Source: Sulfurimonas autotrophica DSM 16294
Lineage (GTDB): Bacteria > Campylobacterota > Campylobacteria > Campylobacterales > Sulfurimonadaceae
Length of the DNA: 64,000 bases
Direction: 5' to 3'
Assembly: GCF_000147355.1 (NCBI RefSeq)
Contig: NC_014506.1
Location: 248,001-312,000, forward strand
Numbering within the stretch: the first letter of the stretch is position 1; the number at the start of each line of letters is the position of its first letter. The notes under the pieces were generated by a model, which ran no database searches, had not been told where the DNA came from, and worked only from the letters and a program-made list of their open reading frames with translations. The position numbers were made by a program, and so were the translations under genes. Below are positions 1 to 8,787 of this stretch, in pieces.

Positions 1-341
1 AACAGCTGCAATCTGTTTCTTTGCTTCCTGAGCTAAAAAATCTGCTCAAAACAGCACTTTTTGAGATAAAAAGAGGACAAAAACTTAGTGATGTATTTGC
101 CATGAGCAGTATTATTCCCACAAGTGACATTGCACTGTTATATGTTGGTGAGAGCAGTGCGTCACTTGCTGAGGTCTTTAAATCACTATCTATAAGACAC
201 AGTGATGCTTTTAGTGCAAATGTAAAAAAGATTTTATCCATTTTAGAGCCGGCGGTCATTGTAGGACTTGGAGTGTTTATAGCCATTATTGTTGTTGCTA
301 TTATGATGGCGGTTATGAGTATGACAGACATGGTTGGTTAG
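1..341 (+). CDS. gspF: Type II secretion inner-membrane platform protein GspF, C-terminal part (5' truncated by window edge)
   Basis: The reading frame is open from base 3 to a TAG at 339-341, so only about the last 112 residues are present. The part seen has the GspF/PilC C-terminal pattern: a helical GQKLSDVFA stretch, then SILEPAVIVGLGVF running into a long hydrophobic segment that ends a few residues before the stop. GspF is the polytopic platform protein that couples the GspE ATPase to pseudopilus assembly. A TTG at 21 could be mistaken for a start, but the family is about 400 aa, so the real start lies outside the window. It is followed at once by pseudopilin genes, which supports a T2SS rather than an unrelated membrane protein. 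Confidence 0.85.
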   Translation, partial: QLQSVSLLPELKNLLKTALFEIKRGQKLSDVFAMSSIIPTSDIALLYVGESSASLAEVFKSLSIRHSDAFSANVKKILSILEPAVIVGLGVFIAIIVVAIMMAVMSMTDMVG

Positions 342-342
342 T

Positions 343-606
343 GTGAGAGAGGCTTTTACTCTTATAGAATTACTGGTCGTTTTGGTTATTTTGACTCTAG
401 TGATGGCAGTTGTCATTCCACAGGGAGCTAAAATGCTTTCAAGCTATGGGCATTCACTCACTAAGATAAAGACGAAGCAGAAACTCTCAAAAGATAAAGC
501 AAAAGCTTTTTTACAGGCAAAAGATATAAATGTCACTATAGATAAAAAAAACTATTTGATCTTAAAAAAAGGAGTTATGCTTGAGAACGGCCATGATAAC
601 CATTGA
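343..606 (+). CDS. Small pseudopilin (GspG/GspH-like)
   Basis: The 87-aa product begins V-R-E-A then FTLIELLVVLVILTLVMAVV, a class III prepilin leader with the cleavage site before F and the invariant E at +5. I chose GTG 343, one base after the gspF stop, because it gives the usual very short leader; TTG 334 is in frame and would overlap gspF. The mature part is very short (about 83 aa), with a charged lysine-rich tail, well below a full-length GspG. Which of G/H it corresponds to cannot be settled by eye. The -1 residue is Ala instead of the usual Gly, as in the next two pseudopilins. Confidence 0.7.
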   Translation: MREAFTLIELLVVLVILTLVMAVVIPQGAKMLSSYGHSLTKIKTKQKLSKDKAKAFLQAKDINVTIDKKNYLILKKGVMLENGHDNH

Positions 607-988
607 GGTTCTGGTATCACTTCTTATTCTTTTTATGGTAGTTGCGACTTCCGTAACAACCATTAAACATCTTAATTTAGTACAAACTCAGCAAGTTCGG
701 TATGAAGATGTTTACAGAGCAATTATAAATATCAAAGATTATATCGATGCGGATATCTGCCAAAAAAAAAGAGTGATGAGCGGAACGCTTAACGATTTTG
801 AGTACAAGGCAGAGTGTCGCCAGGAAATTGAGAAAAGAAAGTATGTAAAAGCAATGGACCTAGGTGATCCGGAAGGTAACATTGATAATGTTGTGGCAAT
901 ACTTTCCAAAGTTGTCATCACACTAAAAAAAAATAACTTTAAAAAAGAGTACAGCTACCAAAAACTAACAACAAAGAAAGTGTTTTGA
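581..988 (+). CDS. Minor pseudopilin (GspI-like)
   Basis: This 135-aa protein starts at TTG 581, seven bases after a clear GGAG at 571-574, and overlaps the previous gene by 26 bases. The N-terminus MRTA-MITIEVLVSLLILFMV is a type IV pilin-like leader with E at +5 after cleavage behind Ala4, followed by one hydrophobic helix (about residues 5-25). The rest is a soluble domain with two cysteines (DICQKK and AECRQ) that could form a disulfide. Position between the first pseudopilin and the GspJ-like gene suggests GspI. The tight overlap implies translational coupling. Confidence 0.65.
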   Translation: MRTAMITIEVLVSLLILFMVVATSVTTIKHLNLVQTQQVRYEDVYRAIINIKDYIDADICQKKRVMSGTLNDFEYKAECRQEIEKRKYVKAMDLGDPEGNIDNVVAILSKVVITLKKNNFKKEYSYQKLTTKKVF

Positions 989-1605
989 AAAAAGCTTTTA
1001 CTTTAGTAGAGATGCTTGTTGCCATTGTCCTGATAACACTTCTCATTGGAGTGGCTATTTTTTCATTTAGGATGCAGCTTTTAACAATTCATAAAACAAA
1101 AACAGAGGCCATCAATGATGTTTTAAAATACAATCAAATCAAATCTGCACTTGAGTCAATTAAGTATTATGTAGTACAAGAATATGACATGCTACATCAG
1201 CCTATAAGGAAATTAGATTATTTTTTTAGTGCAGATGAAACACATGCGCTTTTTATGACAAACAACCCTGTATATACTGACAAAGTTTCCCTTGTTGAAC
1301 TCTCTTGTCTCAATCATTCCCTGATCTATAAAGAAGAACTCCTTTATGGTAACATGGATTACCTGCAACCCTCTTTTAGTCTAAAAAATACGCATAAACT
1401 AAAAATTTATAATGACTTGGACAAATGCGAATTTTATTATATCAACAACCAAGGAGCTTTGGTACGCCAAATAGCAAAGGAAATACCAAAAGAGATTTAT
1501 CTAAAAATTAAAAAAGATGAAAAAGACATAAGCGTCTATTCTAAAATAGAAGAGGATGATAATCAAACAGCAGCAAGGACCTACAATGCCATATATGAAG
1601 AGTAG
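985..1605 (+). CDS. Minor pseudopilin (GspJ-like)
   Basis: The 206-aa product starts at TTG 985, overlapping the upstream stop in a TTGA arrangement. Its leader MKKA-FTLVEMLVAIVLITLLIG has the prepilin peptidase pattern with E at +5. After the N-terminal helix come about 180 residues of soluble domain, the size range of GspJ. In the T2SS tip complex GspJ caps with GspI and GspK; the next gene is GspK-like, so gene order fits. Identity as J comes from size and order, since the soluble domain is too divergent for recognition. Confidence 0.65.
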   Translation: MKKAFTLVEMLVAIVLITLLIGVAIFSFRMQLLTIHKTKTEAINDVLKYNQIKSALESIKYYVVQEYDMLHQPIRKLDYFFSADETHALFMTNNPVYTDKVSLVELSCLNHSLIYKEELLYGNMDYLQPSFSLKNTHKLKIYNDLDKCEFYYINNQGALVRQIAKEIPKEIYLKIKKDEKDISVYSKIEEDDNQTAARTYNAIYEE

Positions 1606-2515
1606 AGAAGGGTTTGCGCTCTCTATCGTTATGTGGATTGTTGCTGCACTGCTTTTAGGTATTGTGTTGATTTTAAGTCTTTCAAAAGACAGCCTGACGC
1701 TTACAAAAGGTGTTCAAAATAAACTAGCAGCACGGCTTATGGCACAAAGTTATCTTGATGTTTTAAAATATTATGTCCTTACTGCTGATTTTGATAGTAT
1801 GAAACTCATAAACGATGTTCAGAGTTTGTCATATAAACTTCCAAAACAAATAATGTTGGATGGTAGAGAATATAATGCTACTAAAAATTTAACATTTTCT
1901 ATGCAGGATGCATCTTCTATGCTAAATATTTCATACCCTAATGCGCAGATGATAGCAGCTTTAGCAAGCGCAGATAATCAAGAACTTTACTATACTATCC
2001 AAGACTCTATAAAAGACTGGACAGATAAAGATAGAGAAACTAGTCTAAACGGTGCAGAAGATGCATATTACCAAAAACAAAAAACTTCTCACTATCTACC
2101 TAGAAATTATCCTGCATTACAGAGTGTTGATGAATTGAGACTTATCAGAGGGGTTGATACTTTAAGTGAAAAAGAATTTGATAACCTCAAAAAATATATC
2201 TACTTTTCACAAAATGGTGCAATGACCAATATGGCGCTTGTTGATGCCGACTATTTGTCAAAACTATTGCATATAGATATGCCTACAGCACAGCAGATAG
2301 AAAAGTACAAATATGATGATTATAAGAAATTTATAAATATAATACGAAAAAACATTCATTACTATGATGAACAGATGGGCTTTTCACTCTCTTTTCATAT
2401 AAAAATCAAAATAGAAGCAAAGGTTGGTGATGCGATTGTGTATCTTGAGACATTCATGGATTTTAGTAAAAACCAGTATAGAGACATTACGACGGATTTC
2501 TATAGAATTTATTAA
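1586..2515 (+). CDS. gspK: GspK-like minor pseudopilin
   Basis: The product (309 aa from ATG 1586) has the leader MKSREG-FALSIVMWIVAALLLG typical of general secretion protein K, with an atypical F-A-L-S start and no E at +5, as in known GspK proteins. I preferred ATG 1586 because AAGGA lies 9-13 bases upstream; ATG 1595 is also possible, and an ATG at 1556 would give an over-long leader. The body is rich in helices and includes SVDELRLIRGV, resembling the SAM-like helix-hairpin segments of GspK. The start lies inside the previous gene (20-base overlap). GspK caps the pseudopilus tip. Confidence 0.75.
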   Translation: MPYMKSREGFALSIVMWIVAALLLGIVLILSLSKDSLTLTKGVQNKLAARLMAQSYLDVLKYYVLTADFDSMKLINDVQSLSYKLPKQIMLDGREYNATKNLTFSMQDASSMLNISYPNAQMIAALASADNQELYYTIQDSIKDWTDKDRETSLNGAEDAYYQKQKTSHYLPRNYPALQSVDELRLIRGVDTLSEKEFDNLKKYIYFSQNGAMTNMALVDADYLSKLLHIDMPTAQQIEKYKYDDYKKFINIIRKNIHYYDEQMGFSLSFHIKIKIEAKVGDAIVYLETFMDFSKNQYRDITTDFYRIY

Positions 2516-2533
2516 TTATTTAGCAATATTTGC

Positions 2534-2539
2534 TATAAT
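2534..2539 (+). promoter_or_regulatory. Extended -10 box ahead of the gspL-like gene
   Basis: TGCTATAAT (TATAAT at 2534-2539) lies in the short gap after the gspK stop, 30 bases before ATG 2570. A start near 2546 would give a short leader with AAAGAGAG as ribosome site. This suggests an internal promoter for the L/M/C/D half of the T2SS operon. No -35 box is obvious, which is usual in Campylobacterota. Confidence 0.5.
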
Positions 2540-2569
2540 GCTTAGATTTTTAAATTATAAAGAGAGTGA

Positions 2570-3589
2570 ATGCATAAATCAATTATACAGCTGCTACTGA
2601 AGTACGATATTTTAAAAGTCATTCCTATGCAAGAGAGCTTTTTTCAAGTCTCTACTCTTACAAAAAAGGTAAGACTCTCCCCTGAATTAATTCAGCTGAA
2701 CTATGAAAAACTCTCGCCCATCGTGAATCCTGCTATTTTAAGCTATAAAGAAGAGAATGTCATTTATCTTTGGTTCTTAAAAAAACAACAACTCAACGAG
2801 AAAATACTTATTCCCGAATCTTTTTTAATTTACAAAGCATTACGAAATAAGCAAGATGGCATTTTTATTTTCAAAACAGTTCCAAAGCAGATTTATGTGA
2901 TTAAAGAGAAAAGGCTTCAAGCTGCTTTTGTCTCTTACGACGCTGTAGACTCTATGAATATTAGTATTATAAAAGATGAATATAGTCTTACAAATGTAGT
3001 TATGCTGGATGAAAAAGAGCACGACAAAGCACTGCAAAGTGAATTACAAAGACTTACATTGCAAGAACTACTTGCTTTTATGCAGTTTAAAATGGATAAA
3101 GAAAATCTAAAAAAGTTTTTTGTTCAGAAACTGACTTATCCACTGGTGTCTCTTCTTTTTATCTATATGTTTATGAGTTATACACAGGGTTACTTTATGC
3201 AAAAAAAAGCAGATATTCTTACGCAAGAGTATCAAACACTTAAAACAAAAAACTCAGATGTTAAAAATGCCATACGAAAGCACAATCAAGAAGTTGACAA
3301 ATTAGAACAGTTTGTCAAAACAGAGTTTGTTCCCGTAGAGCCTTTTAAAGTAACCTATGATCTCTATAAAATCATTAAATCCGAAGATAAAGCTACAGTT
3401 AGCTTCTTTGCAGTGACCAATGGTATTGTAAAGATAAAAATAAAGACAAATGATAATGCTATAAAATACCTCAAACGTTTTAATGCCATAGCATATTTAA
3501 AAGATGTAGTCATAGAAAATACATTTAAACAAAGAGATGGGTATAAGATACATACATATACCATGAAGATAAAGGCAACCCATGAATAA
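2570..3589 (+). CDS. GspL-like T2SS inner-membrane protein
   Basis: The protein has 339 aa: a cytoplasmic N-terminal part of about 185 residues, one membrane span at about residues 189-206 (PLVSLLFIYMFMSY), then a periplasmic coiled-coil and small alpha/beta domain. This bitopic layout matches GspL, which recruits the GspE ATPase and pairs with GspM. Sequence similarity to proteobacterial GspL is weak by eye, so the call rests on topology and on the position between GspK and a GspM-like protein. It overlaps the next gene by 8 bases. Confidence 0.55.
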   Translation: MHKSIIQLLLKYDILKVIPMQESFFQVSTLTKKVRLSPELIQLNYEKLSPIVNPAILSYKEENVIYLWFLKKQQLNEKILIPESFLIYKALRNKQDGIFIFKTVPKQIYVIKEKRLQAAFVSYDAVDSMNISIIKDEYSLTNVVMLDEKEHDKALQSELQRLTLQELLAFMQFKMDKENLKKFFVQKLTYPLVSLLFIYMFMSYTQGYFMQKKADILTQEYQTLKTKNSDVKNAIRKHNQEVDKLEQFVKTEFVPVEPFKVTYDLYKIIKSEDKATVSFFAVTNGIVKIKIKTNDNAIKYLKRFNAIAYLKDVVIENTFKQRDGYKIHTYTMKIKATHE

Positions 3590-4094
3590 CTACAAACTTC
3601 TGTTTTTGCTATTTTCATTTGTAGTGTTTGTAAATTATATTAATTATCTGATGCCTCAGCGAGATAAACTGCATAAACAGATAGAACTGCTTACATACAA
3701 AATAGATAAAGAAAAAAGGCTTAACAGACAAAAACCGGATATCAAACAGTTTCAACTTCCATTTGACACTCTTTTTTATGATGGAAAAAAGTTTAACTAT
3801 TCACAAGCTATGGGTGATTTTCAAGAGTCCATCACTAACGCAGCCAAGGATGTATGTACGGTGAAGCGCCTCAAATGGGCACAGGTGCCGCTGAGCACAA
3901 AATGGTATGATGTTTTAAAGATAGACACTACTTTAGAGTGTACACCTAAAAAGATGTTTCATTTTATAAATAAATTACGAAAAAACACGAAGATATATAA
4001 TATTAAAAACTTTACCATATACAGAATGCGTAACAAACCGATGCTGCAGATACATATGCAGCTCATTAGCTACAGGGTACATCATGAAAAATAA
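3582..4094 (+). CDS. GspM-like T2SS assembly protein
   Basis: This 170-aa bitopic protein has an N-terminal membrane span (about residues 5-20), a coiled-coil stretch (DKLHKQIELLTYKIDKEKRL) and a small periplasmic domain, the layout of GspM/PilO. Two cysteines (VCTVKRL and LECTP) are present in the periplasmic part. GspM pairs with GspL in the inner-membrane platform. The assignment is from topology and gene order (overlaps L by 8 bases and the next gene by 11). Confidence 0.5.
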   Translation: MNNYKLLFLLFSFVVFVNYINYLMPQRDKLHKQIELLTYKIDKEKRLNRQKPDIKQFQLPFDTLFYDGKKFNYSQAMGDFQESITNAAKDVCTVKRLKWAQVPLSTKWYDVLKIDTTLECTPKKMFHFINKLRKNTKIYNIKNFTIYRMRNKPMLQIHMQLISYRVHHEK

Positions 4095-4638
4095 AATTAC
4101 TTACCTTTTGTACGGTTTTGTCTGTTTGGTGGTAGTACTGCTTGCCTTCAACCAGTATGGAAACTCTAAAAGAACTACAGTAGGCAAGAGCGTAAAACCT
4201 TTCAACACAAATATTGTAAAAATGTATCAAGAACAGTTTGATACGAACAGCAGTTTTGGTTACCTCTGGGGCATAAAAAATGAAGAGAAAAAGAGTGATA
4301 CCAACACAACTGAAAATGTCAAAGATGAAAACAGCACAGAACTTGTGGTAACACAAGAAAAAAGTAAGATCTGCATAGATAAAAACTGTTACAGATTTTT
4401 AGGGTTTTACTATAAAGCAGGAGTGCCTTACATTAGTTTTTACTCAAAAACATTTAAAAAAGGCTTGCAGGATTTCAAGCTGCATCAAATGCTTGACAAA
4501 ACACTTTACATAAAAGAGATAAAACATAACAGTCTCTTTTTAGCAGACAAAAACTCATCAAGAGAGTGGCAATTCCAACTTTTTGATGTTAATGTTACAA
4601 AATACAAACCAAAGGACAGTAATGAAACAGATATTTAG
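4084..4638 (+). CDS. GspC-like periplasmic connector
   Basis: The 184-aa product has a short cytoplasmic tail, one membrane helix (residues 7-22), a low-complexity acidic/Asn/Thr-rich linker, and a C-terminal domain with a CIDKNCYRFLG start that could resemble the GspC homology region. GspC links the inner-membrane platform to the N-terminal domain of the secretin GspD, and here gspD follows with a 17-base overlap. There is no PDZ domain. The assignment is from topology and context only. Confidence 0.5.
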   Translation: MKNKITYLLYGFVCLVVVLLAFNQYGNSKRTTVGKSVKPFNTNIVKMYQEQFDTNSSFGYLWGIKNEEKKSDTNTTENVKDENSTELVVTQEKSKICIDKNCYRFLGFYYKAGVPYISFYSKTFKKGLQDFKLHQMLDKTLYIKEIKHNSLFLADKNSSREWQFQLFDVNVTKYKPKDSNETDI

Positions 4639-6751
4639 TCTAGTCATCATCGCATTCATTTTAAGCGGCTGTGTGAGTGCAAAACCCAAACCAAAGCAAG
4701 AAGATTTGCAAAACCTTCAAGATGTACATTACAAGCTTGATAAAAAAGGCGAACTGACACTGCAAAAAAAATATGCTCTTAAAGATGAAGCAGGAAAAAT
4801 TGTTGCCCAAAAAACAAAAGAAGAGCCGGTAGTAGAGAAGGTACCACTTTTTGACAAAGGCTACAAAAAACAACTCTCTCTTAAAGGAAAGGCAAAAAAA
4901 GAGATAGCCATTCATGGTGATAGAGTGAAAGTCTCAGTAGAGTCCATTCCTCTCAATGAGTTTGTAGACTTGGTTTTTGGTTCTGTGTTGAAACTTAATT
5001 ACACTGTAGATGAGAGTGTAAAAAAGATGAAAACCCCCATTACGCTTAATATGCAGACAACCCAAAAAGTATCACAGTTTTACAAGGTGGTCAAAAAGAT
5101 ACTTCTACTCAACGGTGTAAAAATTAACGATGAAAACAATCTGCTTTTCATTCATAAATCTGGCAAAAGTAACGCAAACGAGTTAAGTAGTGATGTATAT
5201 ATTGGATATGGTCGTTCGTTACCGGCTGACCTTGATGCAGACAAAGAAGTGCTTCTTTTTGTTCCTTATAATTATATAGATCCAAATAATATAATAAAAA
5301 TTTTTAGACAAATCGGTATAAGTGGGAATGATGTAAAGTTTTATTATTACATAAATGGTATACAAACGATGAAAGGAAAAGCTTTTGTTATTCGTAAAGC
5401 CTTAAAACTCATAGATCTTTTGGACAGACCATATTTGAAAGGTAAGACACCTTATCTTATAAACTTTCAAGATATAGAAGTAGAAAAATTCGTGTCACAA
5501 ATGCAAAAGATTTTTGCTCTCAATGGCATAAATGTAGTAGATTCTCCTTCAAAAGGCGGCATAGTTATGATGCCTATTAAAGATCTGAATATGCTCTATA
5601 TCATAACACCTAAAAAAGAGTGGTTAAAGATGCTGCTTTACTGGAAAAAGAAACTTGATGTACCAACAGATGTAAAAGAGGAACCAAGACTCTACATTTA
5701 CCATGTAAAAAACAGAAAAGCAGATGAACTTGCATCTGCACTAAAAGAGGTGCTTGGACTCTCAAAACAAACAACAAAGACAACCATAAAGAAAAAGTCT
5801 GACATAGCAAAGCAAAAAACAGAAGTGAAGCAAGGAAAAGGGCAATCAAGCTTTTTGCTACAAAGTACAGGATACACTCCGACTGTAACAGCAGATCTCG
5901 ATACAAATATGCTGATGCTCAAACTTACGCCAAAACATTACAGAGTGCTTCTCCCATTTATAGAAGAGTTAGATAAACTGCCTTTGCAGACATTAGTTGA
6001 AGTTACGGTTGCAGATGTTGACATGACGGATACTTTTTCTCTTGGTTTTGAGTATGCCATAACCAATCAAAATGCAGGACTAGTAAAAAACATCTTAAAT
6101 ATTACAGGTGGAGGAAGCGGTCTCGGTGTTGTTTTTAAAGGAAATCATTTAGAATCGACCATTAATGCCTATGCTGAAAAAAAACTGCTCGATATCATCT
6201 CAAAACCAAAATTACTTATACTTAATAATAAAACAGGAAATATAAATGTCGGAACACAAGTTCCTATCATAACAAGTCAAGTCTCTGCAGCGGATTTAGG
6301 CTCATCTTCTCAGCCGAGCATAAATCAAAACATCTCTTATAAAAATACAGGTATTATTTTAAACATTACACCGACTATAAACTCAAATGGCGTGCTTACA
6401 ATGAACATCTCCATTACGCTTTCGGATGCACAACTCAATGACACGTCAACCATAAACTCGCCGCTTATTATTAACCGTTCACTGCAGACGACGGCGGTTG
6501 TTCAAAGTGGCGACTCCATTTTACTCGGCGGTTTGATCTCTCAAAACAAAAGCAAATCAAAAGGGGGAGTGCCTTTGCTAAAAGATATTCCATGGATCGG
6601 CAATATGTTCGCATCTAACAGCATAAAAACAACCAAATCCGAACTGATTATACTCATCCGACCGGTAATTATCAAAACTCCGCAGGAGATAAACAGCGAG
6701 ACGTATAAATTTAAAAAGATATTAAATTATATTAATATAGATGGATTATAA
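4622..6751 (+). CDS. gspD: Outer-membrane secretin GspD (lipoprotein)
   Basis: The protein (709 aa from ATG 4622, with AAAGGA 5-10 bases upstream) starts with a lipoprotein signal, lipobox LSGC at residues 14-17. Periplasmic N-domains follow (VSVESIPLNEFVDLVFGSVL is an N0-type start), then the secretin core with VGTQVPIITSQ and the signature LLGGLISQNKSKSKGG / VPLLKDIPWIGNMF near the C-terminus. GspD forms the outer-membrane channel of the T2SS. It ends the contiguous T2SS cluster. Having its own lipobox, it may not need a separate pilotin. An in-frame ATG at 4583 lies within the upstream gene and would destroy the signal peptide, so it was rejected. Confidence 0.9.
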   Translation: MKQIFSLVIIAFILSGCVSAKPKPKQEDLQNLQDVHYKLDKKGELTLQKKYALKDEAGKIVAQKTKEEPVVEKVPLFDKGYKKQLSLKGKAKKEIAIHGDRVKVSVESIPLNEFVDLVFGSVLKLNYTVDESVKKMKTPITLNMQTTQKVSQFYKVVKKILLLNGVKINDENNLLFIHKSGKSNANELSSDVYIGYGRSLPADLDADKEVLLFVPYNYIDPNNIIKIFRQIGISGNDVKFYYYINGIQTMKGKAFVIRKALKLIDLLDRPYLKGKTPYLINFQDIEVEKFVSQMQKIFALNGINVVDSPSKGGIVMMPIKDLNMLYIITPKKEWLKMLLYWKKKLDVPTDVKEEPRLYIYHVKNRKADELASALKEVLGLSKQTTKTTIKKKSDIAKQKTEVKQGKGQSSFLLQSTGYTPTVTADLDTNMLMLKLTPKHYRVLLPFIEELDKLPLQTLVEVTVADVDMTDTFSLGFEYAITNQNAGLVKNILNITGGGSGLGVVFKGNHLESTINAYAEKKLLDIISKPKLLILNNKTGNINVGTQVPIITSQVSAADLGSSSQPSINQNISYKNTGIILNITPTINSNGVLTMNISITLSDAQLNDTSTINSPLIINRSLQTTAVVQSGDSILLGGLISQNKSKSKGGVPLLKDIPWIGNMFASNSIKTTKSELIILIRPVIIKTPQEINSETYKFKKILNYINIDGL

Positions 6752-6769
6752 AAAATTTAAGTTTAAGTT

Positions 6770-6819
6770 TGCTAGAATAATAATGAGAATTGGCTTGGAG
6801 AAGTCATTTCGCGCGAAAT
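6770..6819 (+). promoter_or_regulatory. Promoter and palindromic leader of the secreted-protein gene
   Basis: TGCTAGAAT (-10 TAGAAT at 6773-6778) follows the gspD stop and would start RNA near 6785. The leader contains a perfect 14-base palindrome ATTTCGCGCGAAAT at 6806-6819, then AAAAGGAG just before ATG 6840. The gene therefore probably has its own promoter and is not simply read through from gspD. The palindrome could be an operator or an RNA hairpin. Confidence 0.45.
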
Positions 6820-6839
6820 TTAACTCAAAAGGAGTCATA

Positions 6840-8195
6840 ATGACTATAAAAAAAATAGGCTTATCTGCTTTAGCAGTAGCTGCTTTATACGGGACAGTTT
6901 ATGCTGGAACAGTAACTGGAACGAATTCGGGGACTTTTTCCTTAGATAAAATAGCTGATAATAATATTACAGCTGCAATTGATATAAATGCTACGTATAC
7001 ACCTGCATTAAATGCTGCTATTAGTGATGGTACACTAGTTGTAGAATATACGAATGCGTATTCTCAAAATTGTGATGCAAATACAAGTGAATTGGTAATG
7101 TATGATGGAACAAAGTATGTTACAAAAGCAAATCCAACATGTGGTGGAACACCAACAGGTACCAAGTTATTGTTTGATGTGAATAATACTATAGCTGATG
7201 GTGCTCACTTAACTCTAGTAGATAAAGATACTAATACTACAAGTGGTGATTTAAATGTCAGTATTTTAAAAGGTGCTGATGTAGCGAGTGTTAAGTTCTC
7301 ATTAGTTAACGTTAATGACGTTACTGTAGATCCTAGTAGTGGAAGCGTAACTATAGCAACTGGAAAAACAGAGTGGAGTGCAGCAGTTGGAACAAGTTTT
7401 GATAATCAAATAGATGCTGCAAAGTCATTTGCTCTATTTACAAACTCACCTGCAACTAATGATGATAATGCTACTATAACTTTTACACGTACAACAGTTG
7501 ATTTTGGTGGTGCTACGCTTGATGCAAATATCAAACTGACAACTGATTATAATGTATCATCAATCGGTAGTTTGAAATTTAATAATGTAGTAAAAACGCC
7601 AAACGGTTCATTTGTATATGATGTAAATGCAACAGGTTTACTTGCTGCTAGTACTGATTATCCAATAGATTTTGATGGTAATACAACTACAACAAGCGGT
7701 ACTAAAATTGATGCTACCGGCTTTAAAGTTGCAGTTAGTGCAGTAAAACTAGGTACAGCTGCATACTCAAAATCATATGTGTCAGCATCAGATAAAAACT
7801 TAGGTGAATGGTCAGTGTATGGTTACAATGGTTATGTTCCAAATGCTACAGCGTCAACAGCATCGAACATTGAGACAGTATTGAGTTTTACAAACACTAG
7901 TTCAACTACTGTTGATGCTTACTTTACGCTTGTAGCTGCAGATGGAACAGAAACGCAAGTTGATTCAGTTAATGATGGTTTAGCAAAACTTGAAACTAAA
8001 AAAACTGTGAAATATAATGTTTCTGATCTTATTACTACAGCTGGTGTAGCTGAAGGGTCTTATATGATCAAAGTAGTTTTCCCTACTACTCCTTCAAAAA
8101 TAATAGGTTTTGCTTCATTTAGAAATGATAATAAAAATGCATTTAAAGATCTTCCAATTCATAGTAATATAGATGCTTCTACATTACAGTATTAG
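6840..8195 (+). CDS. Exported beta-rich protein of unknown function
   Basis: The 451-aa product starts at ATG 6840 behind AAAAGGAG. Its N-terminus MTIKKIGLSALAVAALYGTVYA looks like a Sec signal peptide with cleavage after AYA. The mature protein is rich in Thr, Asn, Ala, Asp and Ser, poor in aromatic and basic residues, and has only two cysteines, in line with a beta-strand-rich surface or S-layer-like protein. I do not recognise a family. It sits directly after gspD, so it may be a T2SS substrate or a major surface protein; this is inference from position. An in-frame ATG at 6741 overlaps gspD and would bury the signal peptide. Confidence 0.75.
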   Translation: MTIKKIGLSALAVAALYGTVYAGTVTGTNSGTFSLDKIADNNITAAIDINATYTPALNAAISDGTLVVEYTNAYSQNCDANTSELVMYDGTKYVTKANPTCGGTPTGTKLLFDVNNTIADGAHLTLVDKDTNTTSGDLNVSILKGADVASVKFSLVNVNDVTVDPSSGSVTIATGKTEWSAAVGTSFDNQIDAAKSFALFTNSPATNDDNATITFTRTTVDFGGATLDANIKLTTDYNVSSIGSLKFNNVVKTPNGSFVYDVNATGLLAASTDYPIDFDGNTTTTSGTKIDATGFKVAVSAVKLGTAAYSKSYVSASDKNLGEWSVYGYNGYVPNATASTASNIETVLSFTNTSSTTVDAYFTLVAADGTETQVDSVNDGLAKLETKKTVKYNVSDLITTAGVAEGSYMIKVVFPTTPSKIIGFASFRNDNKNAFKDLPIHSNIDASTLQY

Positions 8196-8206
8196 AATTG
8201 TGAATT

Positions 8207-8240
8207 TATAATTTCTTCTTCCTTTCAAAGGGGAAGGAGA
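8207..8240 (+). promoter_or_regulatory. Promoter and hairpin ahead of the small exported protein
   Basis: TATAAT at 8207-8212 would start RNA near 8219. A stem of CTTCCTTT (8218-8225) with AGGGGAAG (8229-8236) directly abuts and partly includes the GAAGGAG ribosome site, so it could limit ribosome access. The arms pair with two G-U pairs and a three-base loop. There is no U-tract after it, so it is a poor terminator. Confidence 0.35.
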
Positions 8241-8251
8241 GACATATTATA

Positions 8252-8638
8252 ATGAAAGGTAAGTTCATGGAAAGAATTTTTTTCTTGTTTGTATGTTCGA
8301 TCTCTTTTTCTATACTTATGGCAAATGATAATTATATGATTAAGTATAATGGTAAATCAAAAAAATGTTTTGCATATAAAAATAATAAAGAAATTTCTCT
8401 TATTGACAAAAAGTTTAAATCAGATAAAGTGACTACTCCCTATACTTGTTTAGCAATCCAGGTTGAAAACTACAGAGGATGTAGAATAAAAAATGGTAGT
8501 GAACATATAACAGCCTATGCATTTTCTTTTGGAAGTTATGGTGAAAAAACTAAATTTATGGTTGGATATAAAGTCGCTGTACCATATGTTGATGCATTTT
8601 TGAAATTAGAATGTTCTAAAGAACATTTTAATTTTTAA
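8252..8638 (+). CDS. Small exported protein of unknown function
   Basis: The 128-aa product has a hydrophobic N-terminal signal (IFFLFVCSISFSILMA, probably cut before NDN). The mature part is about 105 residues, lysine-rich, with four cysteines (KCFAY, YTCLA, GCRIK, LECSK) that could form two disulfides in the periplasm. I do not recognise the family. ATG 8252 lies 12 bases after GAAGGAG; ATG 8267 has AAGG at better spacing and gives a tighter signal peptide, so either may be used. It stands between the T2SS cluster and the polysaccharide locus and may be secreted by the T2SS. Confidence 0.6.
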   Translation: MKGKFMERIFFLFVCSISFSILMANDNYMIKYNGKSKKCFAYKNNKEISLIDKKFKSDKVTTPYTCLAIQVENYRGCRIKNGSEHITAYAFSFGSYGEKTKFMVGYKVAVPYVDAFLKLECSKEHFNF

Positions 8639-8787
8639 TATAAGAGTTTTATACTCTCAATAGGATTTAAGATTAAGTTGTCCATAAAATATACTATGAA
8701 GATAATAGCAAATTTTTAGAGATAAGGATTAATTAAAATGATTGCAATAGGTGGAGTGGAAGTATTGATATCAGTTGAAACTCAAGA

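Noticed and set aside
6791-6813. Possible sigma54 promoter TTGGCTTGGAGAAG before the exported protein gene
   Set aside because: No GG and GC pair has the required 10-base spacing.
6741-6839. Upstream start for the exported protein after gspD
   Set aside because: It overlaps gspD, buries the signal peptide and lacks a good ribosome site; ATG 6840 has AAAAGGAG.
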